Origin: Fragilaria radians | Lineage: Eukaryota > Bacillariophyta > Fragilariophyceae > Fragilariales > Fragilariaceae | Length of the DNA: 64,000 nt | Assembly (NCBI GenBank): GCA_900642245.1 | Contig: CAAAJI010000053.1 | Coordinates: 1-64,000 of the forward strand | Reading direction: 5' to 3' | Notes under the pieces: model-generated | What the model was told of the DNA's origin: nothing | Databases searched by the model: none | What the model saw: the letters and a program-made list of their open reading frames with translations, nothing else | Shown here: positions 11,761-23,814 of the stretch, one piece after another | Numbering within the stretch: the stretch's first letter is position 1 | How the letters are laid out: each line of letters starts with the position of its first letter | Position numbers and translations under genes: made by a program

Positions 11761-12892
11761 TTAAACTACGACGTCAATGCACTCAGCGCTTTTGTCGAAA
11801 CGTTTCAATATTCCCGCGATGACTTTTCCGGGTCCGAGTTCATAGGCTTTTTCGAATCCATTGGAAAGCATGTTCTCCATTGTATTCTCCCAAAGGACAG
11901 GCGAAGTCACCTGAGTTGCCAGGAGTTTCCGAATGGTATCGGGATCCGAATGTGGCTGGGCGTCAACATTGCTGATGACAGGAATTCGAGGTTTCTTGAT
12001 CTCTACTCCAGCTAGCACTTCTTCCAGAGATGAGACTGCTGGAGCCATAAAGCTAGTATGAAAGGCCCCTGCAACAGCCAACTTAACGGTCATCCTTGCT
12101 TTGAAAACAGGCTTTGCCAAACTCGCAACAGAATCACAAGCCTTCAGGGCTCCACTGACTGCGTAGTTACCAGGACACAAATAGTTGGCTATCTGTACAG
12201 GCTCTCCACTCTCTTCGGATGCCATCTTGCAAAGTTCAGCAACTTTCTCTTTATCAAGACCAATCACGGAAACCATTCCGGATTCCACAGCATCAGAAGC
12301 TGCTTGCATCGCTTCCCCACGAGCCTTTGTTATTTTCACACCATCTGCAAATGAGATAGCATCAGCAAAACAAAGAGCAGAGTATTCCCCCAATGAGAGG
12401 CCCATTGCACATGTTGCAGAATCTAAGGCATCTTGTCCTTCATCTTGTCTCAACTTCTCAACTGCGGCCATACTGGCTACGAAAATAGCAGGTTGCGAAA
12501 CTTCGGTTGAGTCTAATAGCTCTTTAGGACCTTCAGTGCATCTCTGCAACAAATCATATCCCAAAATATCACTAGCTTGATCAAAAAGAGCTTTTGCAGC
12601 CGGTACTTCCTTACAGAGATCCCCACACATCCCAACGAATTGTGCACCTTGCCCTGGAAACATAAAGGCCACCTTTATTGAGAAAGAGGTCGAATTTTCA
12701 CATCCCAATCAGTAAAAACGTTATCATGAGATTCAAAGGATATTGTTCTCCATTCCTACTCACCTTTGAGGAAAACCCATCAAAGTCGTTGTCAGAGGCT
12801 GACACAAACATTGCACGGCGCACAATCCTTTGACTTGGCACAAAGGCCATGGACGTGCGTCCAGAAAACAGAAGCATGCTGATTGCAAACAT
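11761..12892 (-). CDS. fabD: Malonyl-CoA:ACP transacylase, plastid-targeted (346 aa, 2 exons)
   Basis: This enzyme transfers malonyl from CoA to acyl carrier protein, the entry step of type II fatty-acid synthesis in the plastid. Exon 1 (12764-12892) encodes 43 residues: a hydrophobic signal, then RTSMAFVPSQRIVRRAMFVS, an AF-type bipartite plastid signal. Exon 2 (11761-12672) is the enzyme. The 91-nt intron (donor GTGAGT, acceptor AATAAAG) joins ...DGFSSK to VAFMFPGQGAQFVGM, the family start. The nucleophile is Ser at about 136 in GLSLGEYSAL, and the catalytic His lies in GAFHTSFMAPA. QPAIFVAS is also typical. Length is normal for the family once the leader is removed. ATG 12892 is supported by the targeting signal. 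This is a confident assignment. Confidence 0.95.
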
Positions 12893-13900
12893 GATTTACC
12901 GATATTTTTTCAATGAGCCTGCTAGATTAGAAAGCTTTTGATTTTGATGCATCGGTTACTTGCGTGATGTCGATTAGGTTGTCGATGCAAAAACCTTCAA
13001 CACGTCACTCCCCAATAAATACTGGATAGGGTTACGAGCTTGTCTGCCATCCTTTCCTCATTTTGATCAAACCTCAACTAAATGAAGCTGTATTGAGTAA
13101 AAGTGGTAATATCATAATGAAGTGAACTGAAAAATGAAGGGGATTTTATTTTTGGGTTGCGTTGATGAAGATGATGGAGCAGATGTTTTGGGATTGCCGT
13201 CTTATATTTGTTAATGATTTTTAGTTGAATGTATGGCTCAACAATTGAATTGAAGGAACAATACTATTTTCCCGAAAATACATGCTGAAAGAATTCTCCA
13301 ATAAATATAAACTGAGCTAAGGCATAAGAAGTTGGCTCAGTGATTTAAGTGCAGATTGCTTTTTTACTTCTTGAGAGTGGATCATTTAACAATTTTTGTT
13401 AGGTGATTGAAGGTATGAATACAGAGGTCAAAATATGAAAGATCCGAATGCGTTTTAGCTCAAGGCATGCACTGCTAGTATTTAAATTCATGAAAAGATA
13501 AATAGACTTGAGGAATGAAGTGTTTTAATTTCTTTGAGTCAGGAGAGTTAATGTCAGTTTGAAGGATCAAATATTTTAGAGGTTCTACAAAGACACCCTT
13601 AGCAAAAATGGGAATAATTCATTATTTCATTAATAGTTGGCGCTTGTGTTGCTATGCTGATTGCCTTGTTAATATCTGGAAGTTTCTCACGTGAGATTTT
13701 AGGCTAAAAGGCTTAATGGAAGACCGGTAACTCTAAATCCATACTTCCTACATTGAAAGACTCTCCATCAGCAATCCTTGGCATCAGTTTTTCCTCACCT
13801 GTATACTAGCCTTTAATCAGATTTCATTTTAGTAGATTTTTGGCCATTTTATTAGTTCCATCCTATTTGTATTGAGAGGGCTCGCATAGTTCATTGTCTT
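12893..13900. other. Intergenic spacer upstream of fabD
   Basis: No open frame of note and no recognised RNA gene or repeat. The fabD promoter should lie at its left end. Confidence 0.5.
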
Positions 13901-16440
13901 CTGAATCCACCGTCTTCTTCAAGTGATGCTCAAAACGGGAAAGAGCAAAACCCTTTTTTTAGCCGAAGCACCTTGGTCTTGTCAATAGGCTCCTTGTGTG
14001 GTATTGGGTTCTCAAGCCCACCAAAGTGCAAAATGAGTCTTTTTTTGTGTTTGCGTTGTGGAAGATAATTCAAATATGCATTTTTTCGTATTTGAGAGGG
14101 TGTATTACACAAAAATTCAAGACATTGCACGAGGTTTGTGCGAAGGTTAAGGTTTAGAAGCATAAGCTCAAAGTATGATTTATAATGTTGGTTATGCTAC
14201 AATGCCGACTCGAGTTTGTCACATTGTAAAACTCCAATACACTACATTTTGAGACTTGAGTAAAGAAGATGACCCAACGATCAGGTACATACTTAACGTA
14301 TTCAACGTTTTATCTAAGGAAAATCCGTTTACTTGTTGTTCTCAACTCTTCAAGTGTCCAAACTTGGTTGTATTTATATACTTCCCTATTCTGACACCAA
14401 TTTCTTCATGAAGGTCCTAAATGTCATGCAGTAGTTTCCACATGTGCCACTATCACTAATCTATGTATCCTTTGTCACTTTGACATTTTCGAAGTTGTCG
14501 TAACCTCGATATCAATCTTGTAAACCTCATCAGGCTTATTAAGCTCATCAGCCTCTTTGCATAGAAATACTAAGGATGAATGAGCCTTTTGCTCTCAGCT
14601 CATCAGTGCTATTCAGAGATTCGATTTCTTCAAGCGTTGCTGTTTGGTGCCAGAAATGAATGATACATCCTATATATTGTCAGGGTACTGAAATCAAATC
14701 AATATCCTCTCCTTTTACCATGTGTTGAATCTCACCATTTCTACGAGATATAGACTGTCTGAATACCAATTCTGATGCAAACTCGGATAAGAGTGAGTGA
14801 TTGGCTGTTTGATTGCAACAACTGAACCATCGCGGAGAACAGCAGCAATATTGCCACTAAATGCTGGAATACTTCACTTCACTTCAATCTCATGATCAAA
14901 TCAATCACATTAGCCCTTCTTAAGTTATGTCTTGATTGGAACCTTTCTTCAATCCAAGTATCTGCACCACCATACAAAACACTTCTTGCAAGAAAGAAGA
15001 TTCCAGAAATGCTTATGGATACCATGACATATACTGATGCTTACATTGACCACTTAGTTGGTAAAAAAAGTCAATGACCAACATCAACTATTATGTACCT
15101 TCATTTTCTACAGAGCCACTGACATTTCATCGAGCAACTTATCAACAAAAAGTTTAAGAATCCTCAGTGTTCCCTTAGCTTATTCCTCCCACCTTGCATC
15201 ATTTTTCTTTTTCATACTGATTTGGGATGCAAGTGTCTTCGTTGCCACGATTAGTTGTTACATATTTCACTAGGCAATTGTCTCCTCCTCTTTTTGCTCA
15301 GCCTTGCTCTCATGTATTGGCATTTTGTCAGCCTGTAAGGGTGTGTTATCTAGATTCTCATGAAGTACTTGCGCCCCTGATTTACACAATATAGCTCTTT
15401 CTGTACCTACTAGTTCATTTAAACTATTTACAGATTGATGAAGAATATGATCATATAATCCAATAATTTGGGTCTAGGATCTCTTTGCAACATTCTTTGG
15501 ATTAAATGCAGAAAATCGGCCAGCGTTACCGATTTGTATAGTACATTTTTCATGGCATAATGTATTGGACAAAAAACATTGCATATAACATTTTCAAGTC
15601 CTAAATTCTAAGCATTCTTGATGTTTTGCACCTTGTTTACTTAATTGTCATCCCACACCTCGTCCAAGAATTTCAATCCCTGTGCAATAATTCTTGTAAT
15701 CTTGAATCCATTTTGCTTAACAACTTTATAAGGTTCATGAAAAAGTGTTATACGCATTTTTGAGTTTCAAAATGCGTTCATTTGTATTTGCATCTGCTTC
15801 ACATTGTCCTACCAAGTGCATTGGCTATCCTGTTTCGCCCTACTCTCCATTATTATTCTAAGAAACAAAGCACTCTGATATGCAATTAGCCATAACCATA
15901 GAAGAACAAAAATCCTTGTTCATCCGCAATGCTGAATGTATTTCACCTAAAGAGTCAACAAAGCTGCCTACACTCTTCAAGGCTTCTTTTTAGAATTATG
16001 ATTGAATCAGCATCTTGCTCTAGTTTGGCCATAATGCCTTTCCTCCTTATTCCTATATTCTTGAAAGCGCTTAACATTTCCATCTCATATGATCCCGATT
16101 TCTTCAAGCAAATCCCAAAAGATATCAAAATTGCAGATAACAAGAAAAATCTGGGGTACCTGTAAGACAACATCGAGTCCAGCTTGAAGAGACAGCTTAA
16201 ATTTTGAGTTGGAAAGGAAGAAAACACGGAAAAAGCAAGAAGTGAAACTCTTGCACAGACAGTGTAAGCGCTAGGTCATATCTGTCTGGACCAGATTTCC
16301 AATTTTATATGCCGCGTGGATGGAACTCTTGATTAGGGTAGTCTATCGTGGTCTAAGACAAAAAGATACTACTGGATAGAGTGAATTTCAGTTCTTGTGA
16401 CCAACCAGCAAAGATCTCTACGGAATCCACTGCTAACGGC
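13900..16440 (-). mobile_element. Decayed retroelement, second copy of the 1-1.6 kb family
   Basis: The right end (16265-16440) is a diverged copy of the block at 1300-1470 in the same orientation. Minus-strand translation of about 15620-15760 gives NGFKITRIIAQGLKFLDEVW, aligned in position with the Gag segment at the left window edge that contains NVITTVFHRRHRGG and DYEDAFPEL. Further left (14880-15060) a minus-strand frame contains VLYGGADTWI, which could be a protease-like remnant, but that is weak. Stops and frame changes occur throughout. No complete domain survives, and the left boundary is arbitrary. Confidence 0.45.
16265..16440 (-). repeat. Element 5'-region/LTR-like block, copy 2
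   Basis: Diverged direct copy of 1300-1470. It retains GGACCAGATT, CGTGGATGG, TCGTGGTCTAAG, ATAGAGTGAA, TTTCAGTT, CTTGTGACC and CCAGCAAAGATC in the same order. It lies about 500 bp to the right of minus-strand Gag-like remnants, matching the arrangement of the first copy. Confidence 0.6.
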
Positions 16441-18366
16441 TTTACGCGTTCAAGGCTAAGACGCAAGTATATACACTAGACAAGCAAGGAAACAAATTTA
16501 CCCTTAGCTACCCTTTTTACTTGTGAGGAAATGAGAGAGATGAAATCTATTTTCAATAAAGTTGAGTATTTCAAATTAGTTATCCTAACACATTATCCGC
16601 CTGAACCTCACTAAAATCTTTTTAAAAAATGTAGACGCATCATAAAATTGAATACTAGTTTTCAATTCTCACCTCATCACTACACAACCGCACTAAACAC
16701 TTTTTTTCAAGTCCAATTCCTTCGATACTCAAAACTATACTCGGTCTATTTCGTGCATTTTGCATATTCAAGCTGTGTAGTGGCTTCAAAGTGAAATTCA
16801 GATAATTTGGGGGAATTACCCGTATCTGATAATATTGGAAGCGATATTCCGATGCATCAAGGACATTAATTGTCAGGTCCCGTCCAATGTAGTCCGGAGA
16901 TATTTGGCCGTGAGAGAAAACCTAGGATTCAAAGCGCTTCAAAGAGGAGGATGCATTCTGTTGATCAGGTTTCTTAAGTTAATTTCCGACGATTTAAAAA
17001 ATTATCGTCGTTCCCGCAGTTTGTAGTGAGAATCTTATAGTCTTAGAGGTATTACTATAGTAATGAAGTGTTTGATTTGAGGTTGCAATATCTTGAGCAT
17101 TGAATTCGCTGATTTTCACTAGGTTGAGTGCATTTTATGAAGTATGAAGATAATCCGATAATCACTCATTTCTAATGAAACAGGAATCGAGGAAGCAAAT
17201 TGCGTGACATTCGAAAATAAGTATAAAGGATAGATTGGAAAGTGACCTGAAAGCAAAGAGCAAGGTTGCATAGTCGTCCTCTTCTTTAAAAGTGAAGGGA
17301 AAGCATTGGAATTGAAAGTTAAAGAAAGAATATGGGCTCCACTCCACTCTTTGGACTCTTCATTTTCAATTCTTACACAGATAATCTAATCGAATTGAAA
17401 TCTAAAAAGATCCAGAAATAAACTCTTCCAAGATTTAGGAGTAGAGCGAAATGCTACAGGAAGCTAAAAGGGGATCAGGAATTCAGTATTAGTCTATCAT
17501 TTGCATTCCACATTGGTGAGCATCCCGACCTTATCCTTATTGTAGCAGTTGTGAAAATTCCTGCCTTCAACCATATTTGTTTCAAGGGAAATTATATCAG
17601 GCTTTTTCAATAGTATAGCCCATTACTTTACCACAACGTTCAACAGTAAGATGGAAATCTTGCTTATTGAGAGTAGTGATTCCCGTTTTGCTCCCAAATA
17701 AGTAAGGGCTGATTTATGAACCAAAATCAGGAATGATATTGATTTGAAACAAGAGCAATTTAAATTGTCAAAGATACATAAGATGCAATGGGCACATGCA
17801 GAAGTTTGAAATTTCAGCAGTGTATTGTAACTTTGAATTGAGGATCTAGACGCATGGAAATTCATCAAATGTTCATCTTGTCAATGAATTTTCGGAAAAT
17901 TGACGTATAATTATTTGCTCTTTAGACTTGAATCTTTAAATTTATTGCTTGATTACTTCTTTAATTTTTTTGTCCCTCATCATGCAAAGTTTGAAAAATG
18001 ATGTTTTGAAAATAGCATCTCAATTTTTATTTTTTTCATTACTGTTAATGCCTTTTCTGCAAGGCACACTGCAAAAATCTCGTTACATAGGCTAACTGGA
18101 TGGAGCAAATTGCCTACAGAATGTCTCTTAAATGTTAGGCTGCTATAATTATCTGGAAATGAAATGAAAAGTAACTTAACCAAATCTTAGAAGGCATATC
18201 CCCCACTACCCACTACTCATATTCATTTGTCGACGGTGCGCTTCTTTTTTTTACTTTCAAGTACTTTTTCAAATTAGGGATCAGAATAGGTTACGAATTA
18301 CGTGTTTTTCCTAGCCTTTCACAAAAACTTTGTCATACAATCGTGCATTTGTCTGGTCGGAATAAT
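16441..18366. other. AT-rich intergenic spacer
   Basis: No recognisable gene. Frames at 16835-17026 (+) and 17623-17868 (-) have no known motif. A single TGACGT site is present near 17900. The promoter of the histidine phosphatase gene is expected at the right end. Confidence 0.45.
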
Positions 18367-19806
18367 ATGTCAGGCGAGGGGAATGTCAGGAAAAGTATAT
18401 CTATTAGAATGATTCGTCATGCTGAAAGTCGAAATAACCAGGTTTACCGTGATGCTAGGTTCCTCTTTCGTGGCGGAACTCCTGATTTCGATGAAAAAGG
18501 CTGGACTCACTACGTAAACAAATACAGATGCTCTGATCCTTCGCTCTCCGATACTGGAAGTATTCAGCGTGATCGTTTAGCCGACTATCTTGTGCCTCAT
18601 CTACTTAACCAAGCTTCGCTCCCTGTAAGGATTATTTGCAGTCCAATGCGTCGAACGTTAGAAACCATTCGACCAACTTTAGAGCGATTACAAAACGTAC
18701 CAGGTAACTCTCCAAAATCTCACATAATTGTCAATGCTCTTTACCATGAATCAGAAGGTTGTCATACTCATGAAAAGGCAGAAGAGGGGATGAACCCCAA
18801 TCAAATTCGGGAAGTGTTAAAGGATTCCATTCAAAGTGATGATGATATTCAATTCGAAGGATTTCCAAAGCCAGATCGTGGTTGGTATGTGAATGGAAAG
18901 GGGGCTGAAACAAGAATGGAATCGGAAACTCGAGCCAGTACTTTTTATCTTTGGCTATGTGAATATTTAGATCGGCAGCTAGACTCTTCTCATCCGGATG
19001 TTTTTGATGCTGGCGTTTCCATTCCGGAGGAATCAGACGAAAATGAACATGACAAATTCCAACCGCGTTATCGCAAACGTAGGACAACCATACTTGTGGG
19101 ACATGCAGATTTTATGAGCCTAATTTTAAAGCGCATCATCACAGGCTTTGGTCATTTCATCGAAAGTGAAGGTATACCGCATAGAAGTGCGTTTGTTCAT
19201 TGTAACACGGGCATTACGGAGCTGGAGTACTTTGGAAATGGAAGATTCCTTCTAATGGCTTCAAATCAAACACCTCATTTTTCTCTTGAAGAATATTCAA
19301 CTTTGAGAGGAGGTGGTAGCCTCAAAGATGGGTGGTCTTATATTGTTCCTTCAGATGAAGTTCTACTAAACTCCGAAGTTTCAATCGCATACGCTGATGA
19401 AGAATTAGATGACTATGTGAAAGAGCAAACTCATGCTCTTAAGGCCTTGTATCTTCCTAGTGCAGTAACCAACTCATGTCATAAGGAGCTTAATGTAGAA
19501 AAACAGGATCAGGCAGAAAATGGAGACGTCACTTTCTTCGTTAAACGTGGATTGCAAGTTATAGGTTGTGCAACTTACAATGAAAAGTCTGGAACTATTT
19601 CTGATGTAGTTTTGAGGCAATCGGCAAGAAAGGAGAAAGATGGGTGTTGCCTCATTGACGCTATACGGTCTCATGCTCGTAAGCTAGGTCGATCGGGAAG
19701 TTTATTGATCAATGCTTCTACAATTGATAACAAAGATTTTCTGGAAGATCTTGGATTTCTTGATATAGACGAAGTGGATGGCAAACATCTAAAACTTGAT
19801 ATCTAA
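18367..19806 (+). CDS. Histidine phosphatase fused to a GNAT-like C-terminal domain (479 aa)
   Basis: A single-exon gene. The N-terminal half is a phosphoglycerate-mutase-type histidine phosphatase: MIRHAESRNN (phospho-acceptor His at about 18), ICSPMRRTLETIRPTL (second catalytic Arg region) and TTILVGHADFMSLI (second catalytic His, about residue 250). The substrate cannot be told, since these enzymes act on sugars, proteins or small phosphates. From about residue 385 a separate domain, FFVKRGLQVIGCATYNEKSG, then ISDVVLRQSARKEKDGCCLI and SLLINASTIDNKDFLEDLGF, follows the strand-helix layout of a GNAT acetyltransferase, including a degenerate acetyl-CoA loop (RKEKDG) and a closing FLEDLGFLDI. 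No signal peptide is seen. The first in-frame ATG is 18367. The stop lies 42 bp from the stop of the convergent LRR gene. Confidence 0.85.
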   Translation: MSGEGNVRKSISIRMIRHAESRNNQVYRDARFLFRGGTPDFDEKGWTHYVNKYRCSDPSLSDTGSIQRDRLADYLVPHLLNQASLPVRIICSPMRRTLETIRPTLERLQNVPGNSPKSHIIVNALYHESEGCHTHEKAEEGMNPNQIREVLKDSIQSDDDIQFEGFPKPDRGWYVNGKGAETRMESETRASTFYLWLCEYLDRQLDSSHPDVFDAGVSIPEESDENEHDKFQPRYRKRRTTILVGHADFMSLILKRIITGFGHFIESEGIPHRSAFVHCNTGITELEYFGNGRFLLMASNQTPHFSLEEYSTLRGGGSLKDGWSYIVPSDEVLLNSEVSIAYADEELDDYVKEQTHALKALYLPSAVTNSCHKELNVEKQDQAENGDVTFFVKRGLQVIGCATYNEKSGTISDVVLRQSARKEKDGCCLIDAIRSHARKLGRSGSLLINASTIDNKDFLEDLGFLDIDEVDGKHLKLDI

Positions 19807-19848
19807 TAAACTTTCAACGTATTGTTTATAAAGGTGAAATATTTATAT

Positions 19849-22404
19849 TCAAGCGTGCTCAGAGTAAATAGACAAATCGTCATTTTCGCTATTTACATCA
19901 TCAATTTGCAGGAAGTAGTGCTCTGTTTCAGAGTCCTTATCATCATAATCCATAAATTCTGTTTTAGAGGAATGGATAATTCCATTATCATCATTAGGCA
20001 TATTGAGCTTCAAGCACTTGAGCTTAGGTAAGACCTCTTGGAATTCAATGAGGCCTCCATTATCATAGATCCCGGAACAACCATACATAGCTAAAGATTC
20101 TAGATGCTTGAGACCACTGAGGTACCTTAAGGCTCCAGAGTTGATTCGTGTATTGGAGAGGTTGAGTGCCCTTAGGTTTGATAATGCAGCCAACGCGGCA
20201 ACCCCTCGATTGGTAATTCTTTCATTTTGTGATAGATTCAAGCTAGTCAAATTATCAAGCATTGCCAGGGAAATGCAACCCAGGTCACCGATACCACCAC
20301 CACATAGGTCCAACGTTTCTAAAGATTTGACCTTCGCTAGATAAGAGCATCCGCGATCCGTGATTCGAGCAGAGAATACATCCAGTGCCTTGAGATTTGG
20401 CAAAGCTTGCAAAACAATTAATCCGTCGTCTGAAATATCGCGACTATCAAGATTCAAGATCTCTAATGATGACATAGAAATTAGGTGACGAAGTCCTGCA
20501 TTTGAAATATTGCAGTGAAAGAGGGACAACCTAGTGAGTTTCGTGAATTTTGGCAAATGAGCCATTCCTATGTCGGTTAAATCAGTATCTGCAAGATCTA
20601 AGTTCCTGAGATTAGGAAAAACACAGCTTTCGGCAAGATGCGCTATTGCCCAATCTCCCACGGGACACGAATCCAGATTCAATTCCTCCAGCGTCGATAA
20701 ATCATGTAGCCGAGAAAGGTGAAAGTCTCGAACGCCAGAATAACAGAGTTCGAGTGACTTAAGCCGATTAATCTTTCCTTGCCAAGAAGATCGGCTAGAC
20801 TCAAAAAATAGTGAATTAAAAGAAACGGATTAATTTGCTTTGTAAAACATATCTCAGACTTACAGAATACCTGGGCAGAAAGAAACATCAAGATATTCTA
20901 GCATTTTCAAGTCTTCCAATACAGTACCCAGCGTAAAGCTTCCTATGCTTGAGCATCCATTCAAATCTAAAGCGGACAATGACATGAGTCTAGATAAGCA
21001 GATAATTCCTTCGTCTGTGATCTTGCACCTAGCTAACCTGATAACACGAAGCTTCGACCGACCGGGTTGTCCTGTTACAATATTTAATCCCTTATCTGAT
21101 ATCATCCTACACCAGCCAAGTGACAGCTCCTCAAGAAGCTCCAGTTCTTCAAGATTTTCAAGCCCTTCATCTGTGATTAGGTCACACTGTGAGAGATCGA
21201 GCTTACGAAGGTTAAACAACGATGACATTGCTGCTAGGGAATGGTCTGTAATACAACGACATCCATCCAAATTTAAGTTTTCAAGCGAGACGAGATGAGA
21301 GATATTGACCACAGCTTCATCAATCAGACGACGACAGTTAGCAAGTGATATAGAGTGAAGTCGACTTGATGATGCCAATGCCACAAAACCAGATCCCACC
21401 AGGGAATGGCAATTGTCGAACTTTGCGACTTCTAATGATTCTAAATTTGTTAACTGCATGAGGCCTCTATCAGTAAGGCCTTGCGATCCCCTCAAGTCAA
21501 GAAGTAGTAGATGTGATGAAAGGACTGTGATAGGCGAGAAATTGTTGATGATGTTTTCATCAAGAATTTTATCTTTTGAAGTAACTAATGATTGCATGCG
21601 TTTTGTTTCATTTTCGAAAATGTTACTAGTAACTGGCGACGAAATATTGGATGTCGCTGAGAGAAAGGAAGACGTAGAGCATGAGTTCAAGTCTGAAACC
21701 TCCTCGCGTGTCTTCGTGCAGTCATCCACCAAGTTAATGCATTCCATCAATTCGATGTTACCATCATCCGTACAGTGTGAAAGTTGCGGAGATGGTTGAG
21801 CTGCTACTGGAGAAAAAGGTTCGAACCAATGATCAGAAACTCCTCGGCAGCCTGCAAGGATGAGAGATCCTATTTCACAATTTCGGATGGCTCGAAGAGT
21901 AGCCGCATTTAGAGCCGAATGTTGCAACAGACTTCGTACAATATCATCTACAATATCCTTTGGAATACCTCCAGGTAGATCACCTTCCAGAAATGGAAGA
22001 GCTCTACAAAGCGATTCAATGCAAAGATCTGAAAGTCGCTTAGGGGATCGCTTATTATTCTTATCCAACACGTATGTTTCTTCAATTGGGTAAAGGCTTG
22101 ATATACTGTGATCTGGAAACTTGGTACCAAATTAATTGTATTGGTGATCAAACTACAACACCTATCATGCGTGCATAAGCTTACCTGTAACACGACTGAG
22201 TGTCTAGTAGAAGCACGAGAAGTTGGTTCCATGTGACATGACCGAGTGCTTTCCTGATAAGAATGATAGAAAAGAGAAATTAATGCTTCGAAGAAACTAA
22301 CATGACGATAATCTAGTTTAAAGACTTACATCCATTTGATTTTCCGGGCTCAGGCTCAATGCCCTCTCTGAATGCATTGAACAGCTTGCACCCATACTAT
22401 TCAT
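19849..22404 (-). CDS. Leucine-rich-repeat protein, AMN1/F-box-LRR (cysteine-containing) type (781 aa, 4 exons)
   Basis: Model: exon 1 22330-22404, exon 2 22185-22253, exon 3 20864-22119, exon 4 19849-20794. Introns of 76, 65 and 69 nt have donors GTAAGT, GTAAGC and GTAAGT, and all frames close. The protein carries about 17 repeats of the LxxLxLxxCxxITDxGL kind, for example SLENLNLDGCRCITDHSLAAM and NLRKLDLSQCDLITDEGLEN, forming a solenoid used for protein binding, as in AMN1 and the LRR part of F-box proteins. No F-box was seen. About residues 45-120 (RLSDLCIESLCRALPFLEGD) resemble the lead-in of such proteins. The tail is acidic. The N-terminus is uncertain: a phase-compatible acceptor (TGTGTAG, about 22425) and an open frame at 22520-22866 may add exons. 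The partner is unknown. Confidence 0.85.
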
Positions 22405-23810
22405 TCCAACCGGGATGTAATGAGTTTCTGAGGACTACACACTCAAAGAAATTAGTGGGAATAGGAAAGAAAATGTTCTTTTCTGAGGAACTTAGTGTTG
22501 ATGGCTAACAGTAGGTTTTCAAGTAGAGCTGTCACTCGATACCTTCGACAAAAGATACCAAAATTTGACACCGTCACACATAGGAACTTTATGTGCAGAT
22601 TCAACTTCACCTACGTCAGAGGGATCACGGAAATCCCGAACTATGTTAGATTTGCTAACAAAAGAGTTTGAAATCCATGTATATTGACTACAAATGTGAA
22701 ATTTATATGAGCCGCATTTCGTTGAGTTCTGACATACCAAAGGGTCTGTTGTAGAATCTGCTGCATTACCAGTTGCTGCATTCAAAACCCACCCTCTTCT
22801 TCCAAACCCATCTTGTTGTCGGAAGAAAGGTTTGAAGACAAATACCCACGATATCAGAAAATTAGAAATATCATTTTAGATCAACTGCTGCTTTTTTCTT
22901 TGTTGCAAATGTTTTCAAGTCATTTTGTTGCTTGTAACTGAGATTCAAATTTTTCTCGCGAGAAAAAATGCAAGTCATGCAATTACTGTTTGAATTAGTA
23001 GGAAGAAGTTTATGATGCTTTTTGAGAGAAATTATAAGGCTCATGCGGTGAATTTAAAGGAGAGCATCATAAAAATAATTGCTTCTATAATCCCATTTTC
23101 TATATAAAATGTTCTTTGAGTGTGCACTTGCTTATTTTCTGAGGATTTTGTATTTCCATTCATCTTGCTTACATCTTGACAGGTTTTCATTAATTTGGTT
23201 GTTATCTTCAAAGAAGAAATTTGCGGCTGGGTAATCCTGGATATTTAGGCTTGAATGCCTATTCTATTCCCAGCTGAAACTTTAATTGACCTTCCACGAT
23301 CAATCCCGTTCACATCTGATTGAGTCAATTGAGTTATGCAATTAACTTAGAACTTAAAGTTATTGTTAACAAACAAGAGGATTTTAAAATAAGTGAGCTA
23401 TTCTCTTTTTCAATTCGTATCGCTAATCTACTTTGTCAACGCCCTTGTTGATGTTTTGCTCATTTTCCATCGCTCAATCACGCACCATTTCATTCACTCA
23501 CATCACATTCTTTAAACACTTCTTTCACTTCCCCTCTTGTATCGATAAAACTGAAGACAACATATATATTTCAACTCACAAGCATTACCTTTAGTTTGCA
23601 TTGCGTACCTTTCCGACGCTCACACATTGTCTTTATTTCATCCTTATATGAACTTAGCAAAGCGTTCATGCTCTCGAGGGTCAAAAAGTTTACTCAATCC
23701 AACTGCTTCCATTTCCTTGGATACATTTATTATCAAAGGACTCTTTTCCCAGATGCATCCTTGCCCTTAAATATTTATTCCTTGTGACTCCATCACCCTT
23801 AGTTATTTGG
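22405..23810. other. Spacer with a possible upstream exon of the LRR gene
   Basis: On the minus strand, 22520-22866 stays open and includes FGRRGWVLNAATGNAAD, followed by candidate donors GTATGT (about 22733) and GTATCG (about 22540). It lacks an in-frame ATG near its start, so it could be an internal exon of the LRR gene or noise. 22900-23810 is AT-rich with no recognisable gene. Confidence 0.35.
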
Positions 23811-23814
23811 CATT

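Noticed and set aside
12058..12580. Two plus-strand frames of about 100-130 codons
   Set aside because: They are antisense shadows of the malonyl transacylase exon.
21413..21799. 128-codon plus-strand frame
   Set aside because: It is a Ser/Arg-rich shadow of the LRR exon on the opposite strand.
21805..21820. GGTTCGAACC B-box lookalike
   Set aside because: It lies within the LRR coding exon and no cloverleaf fits.
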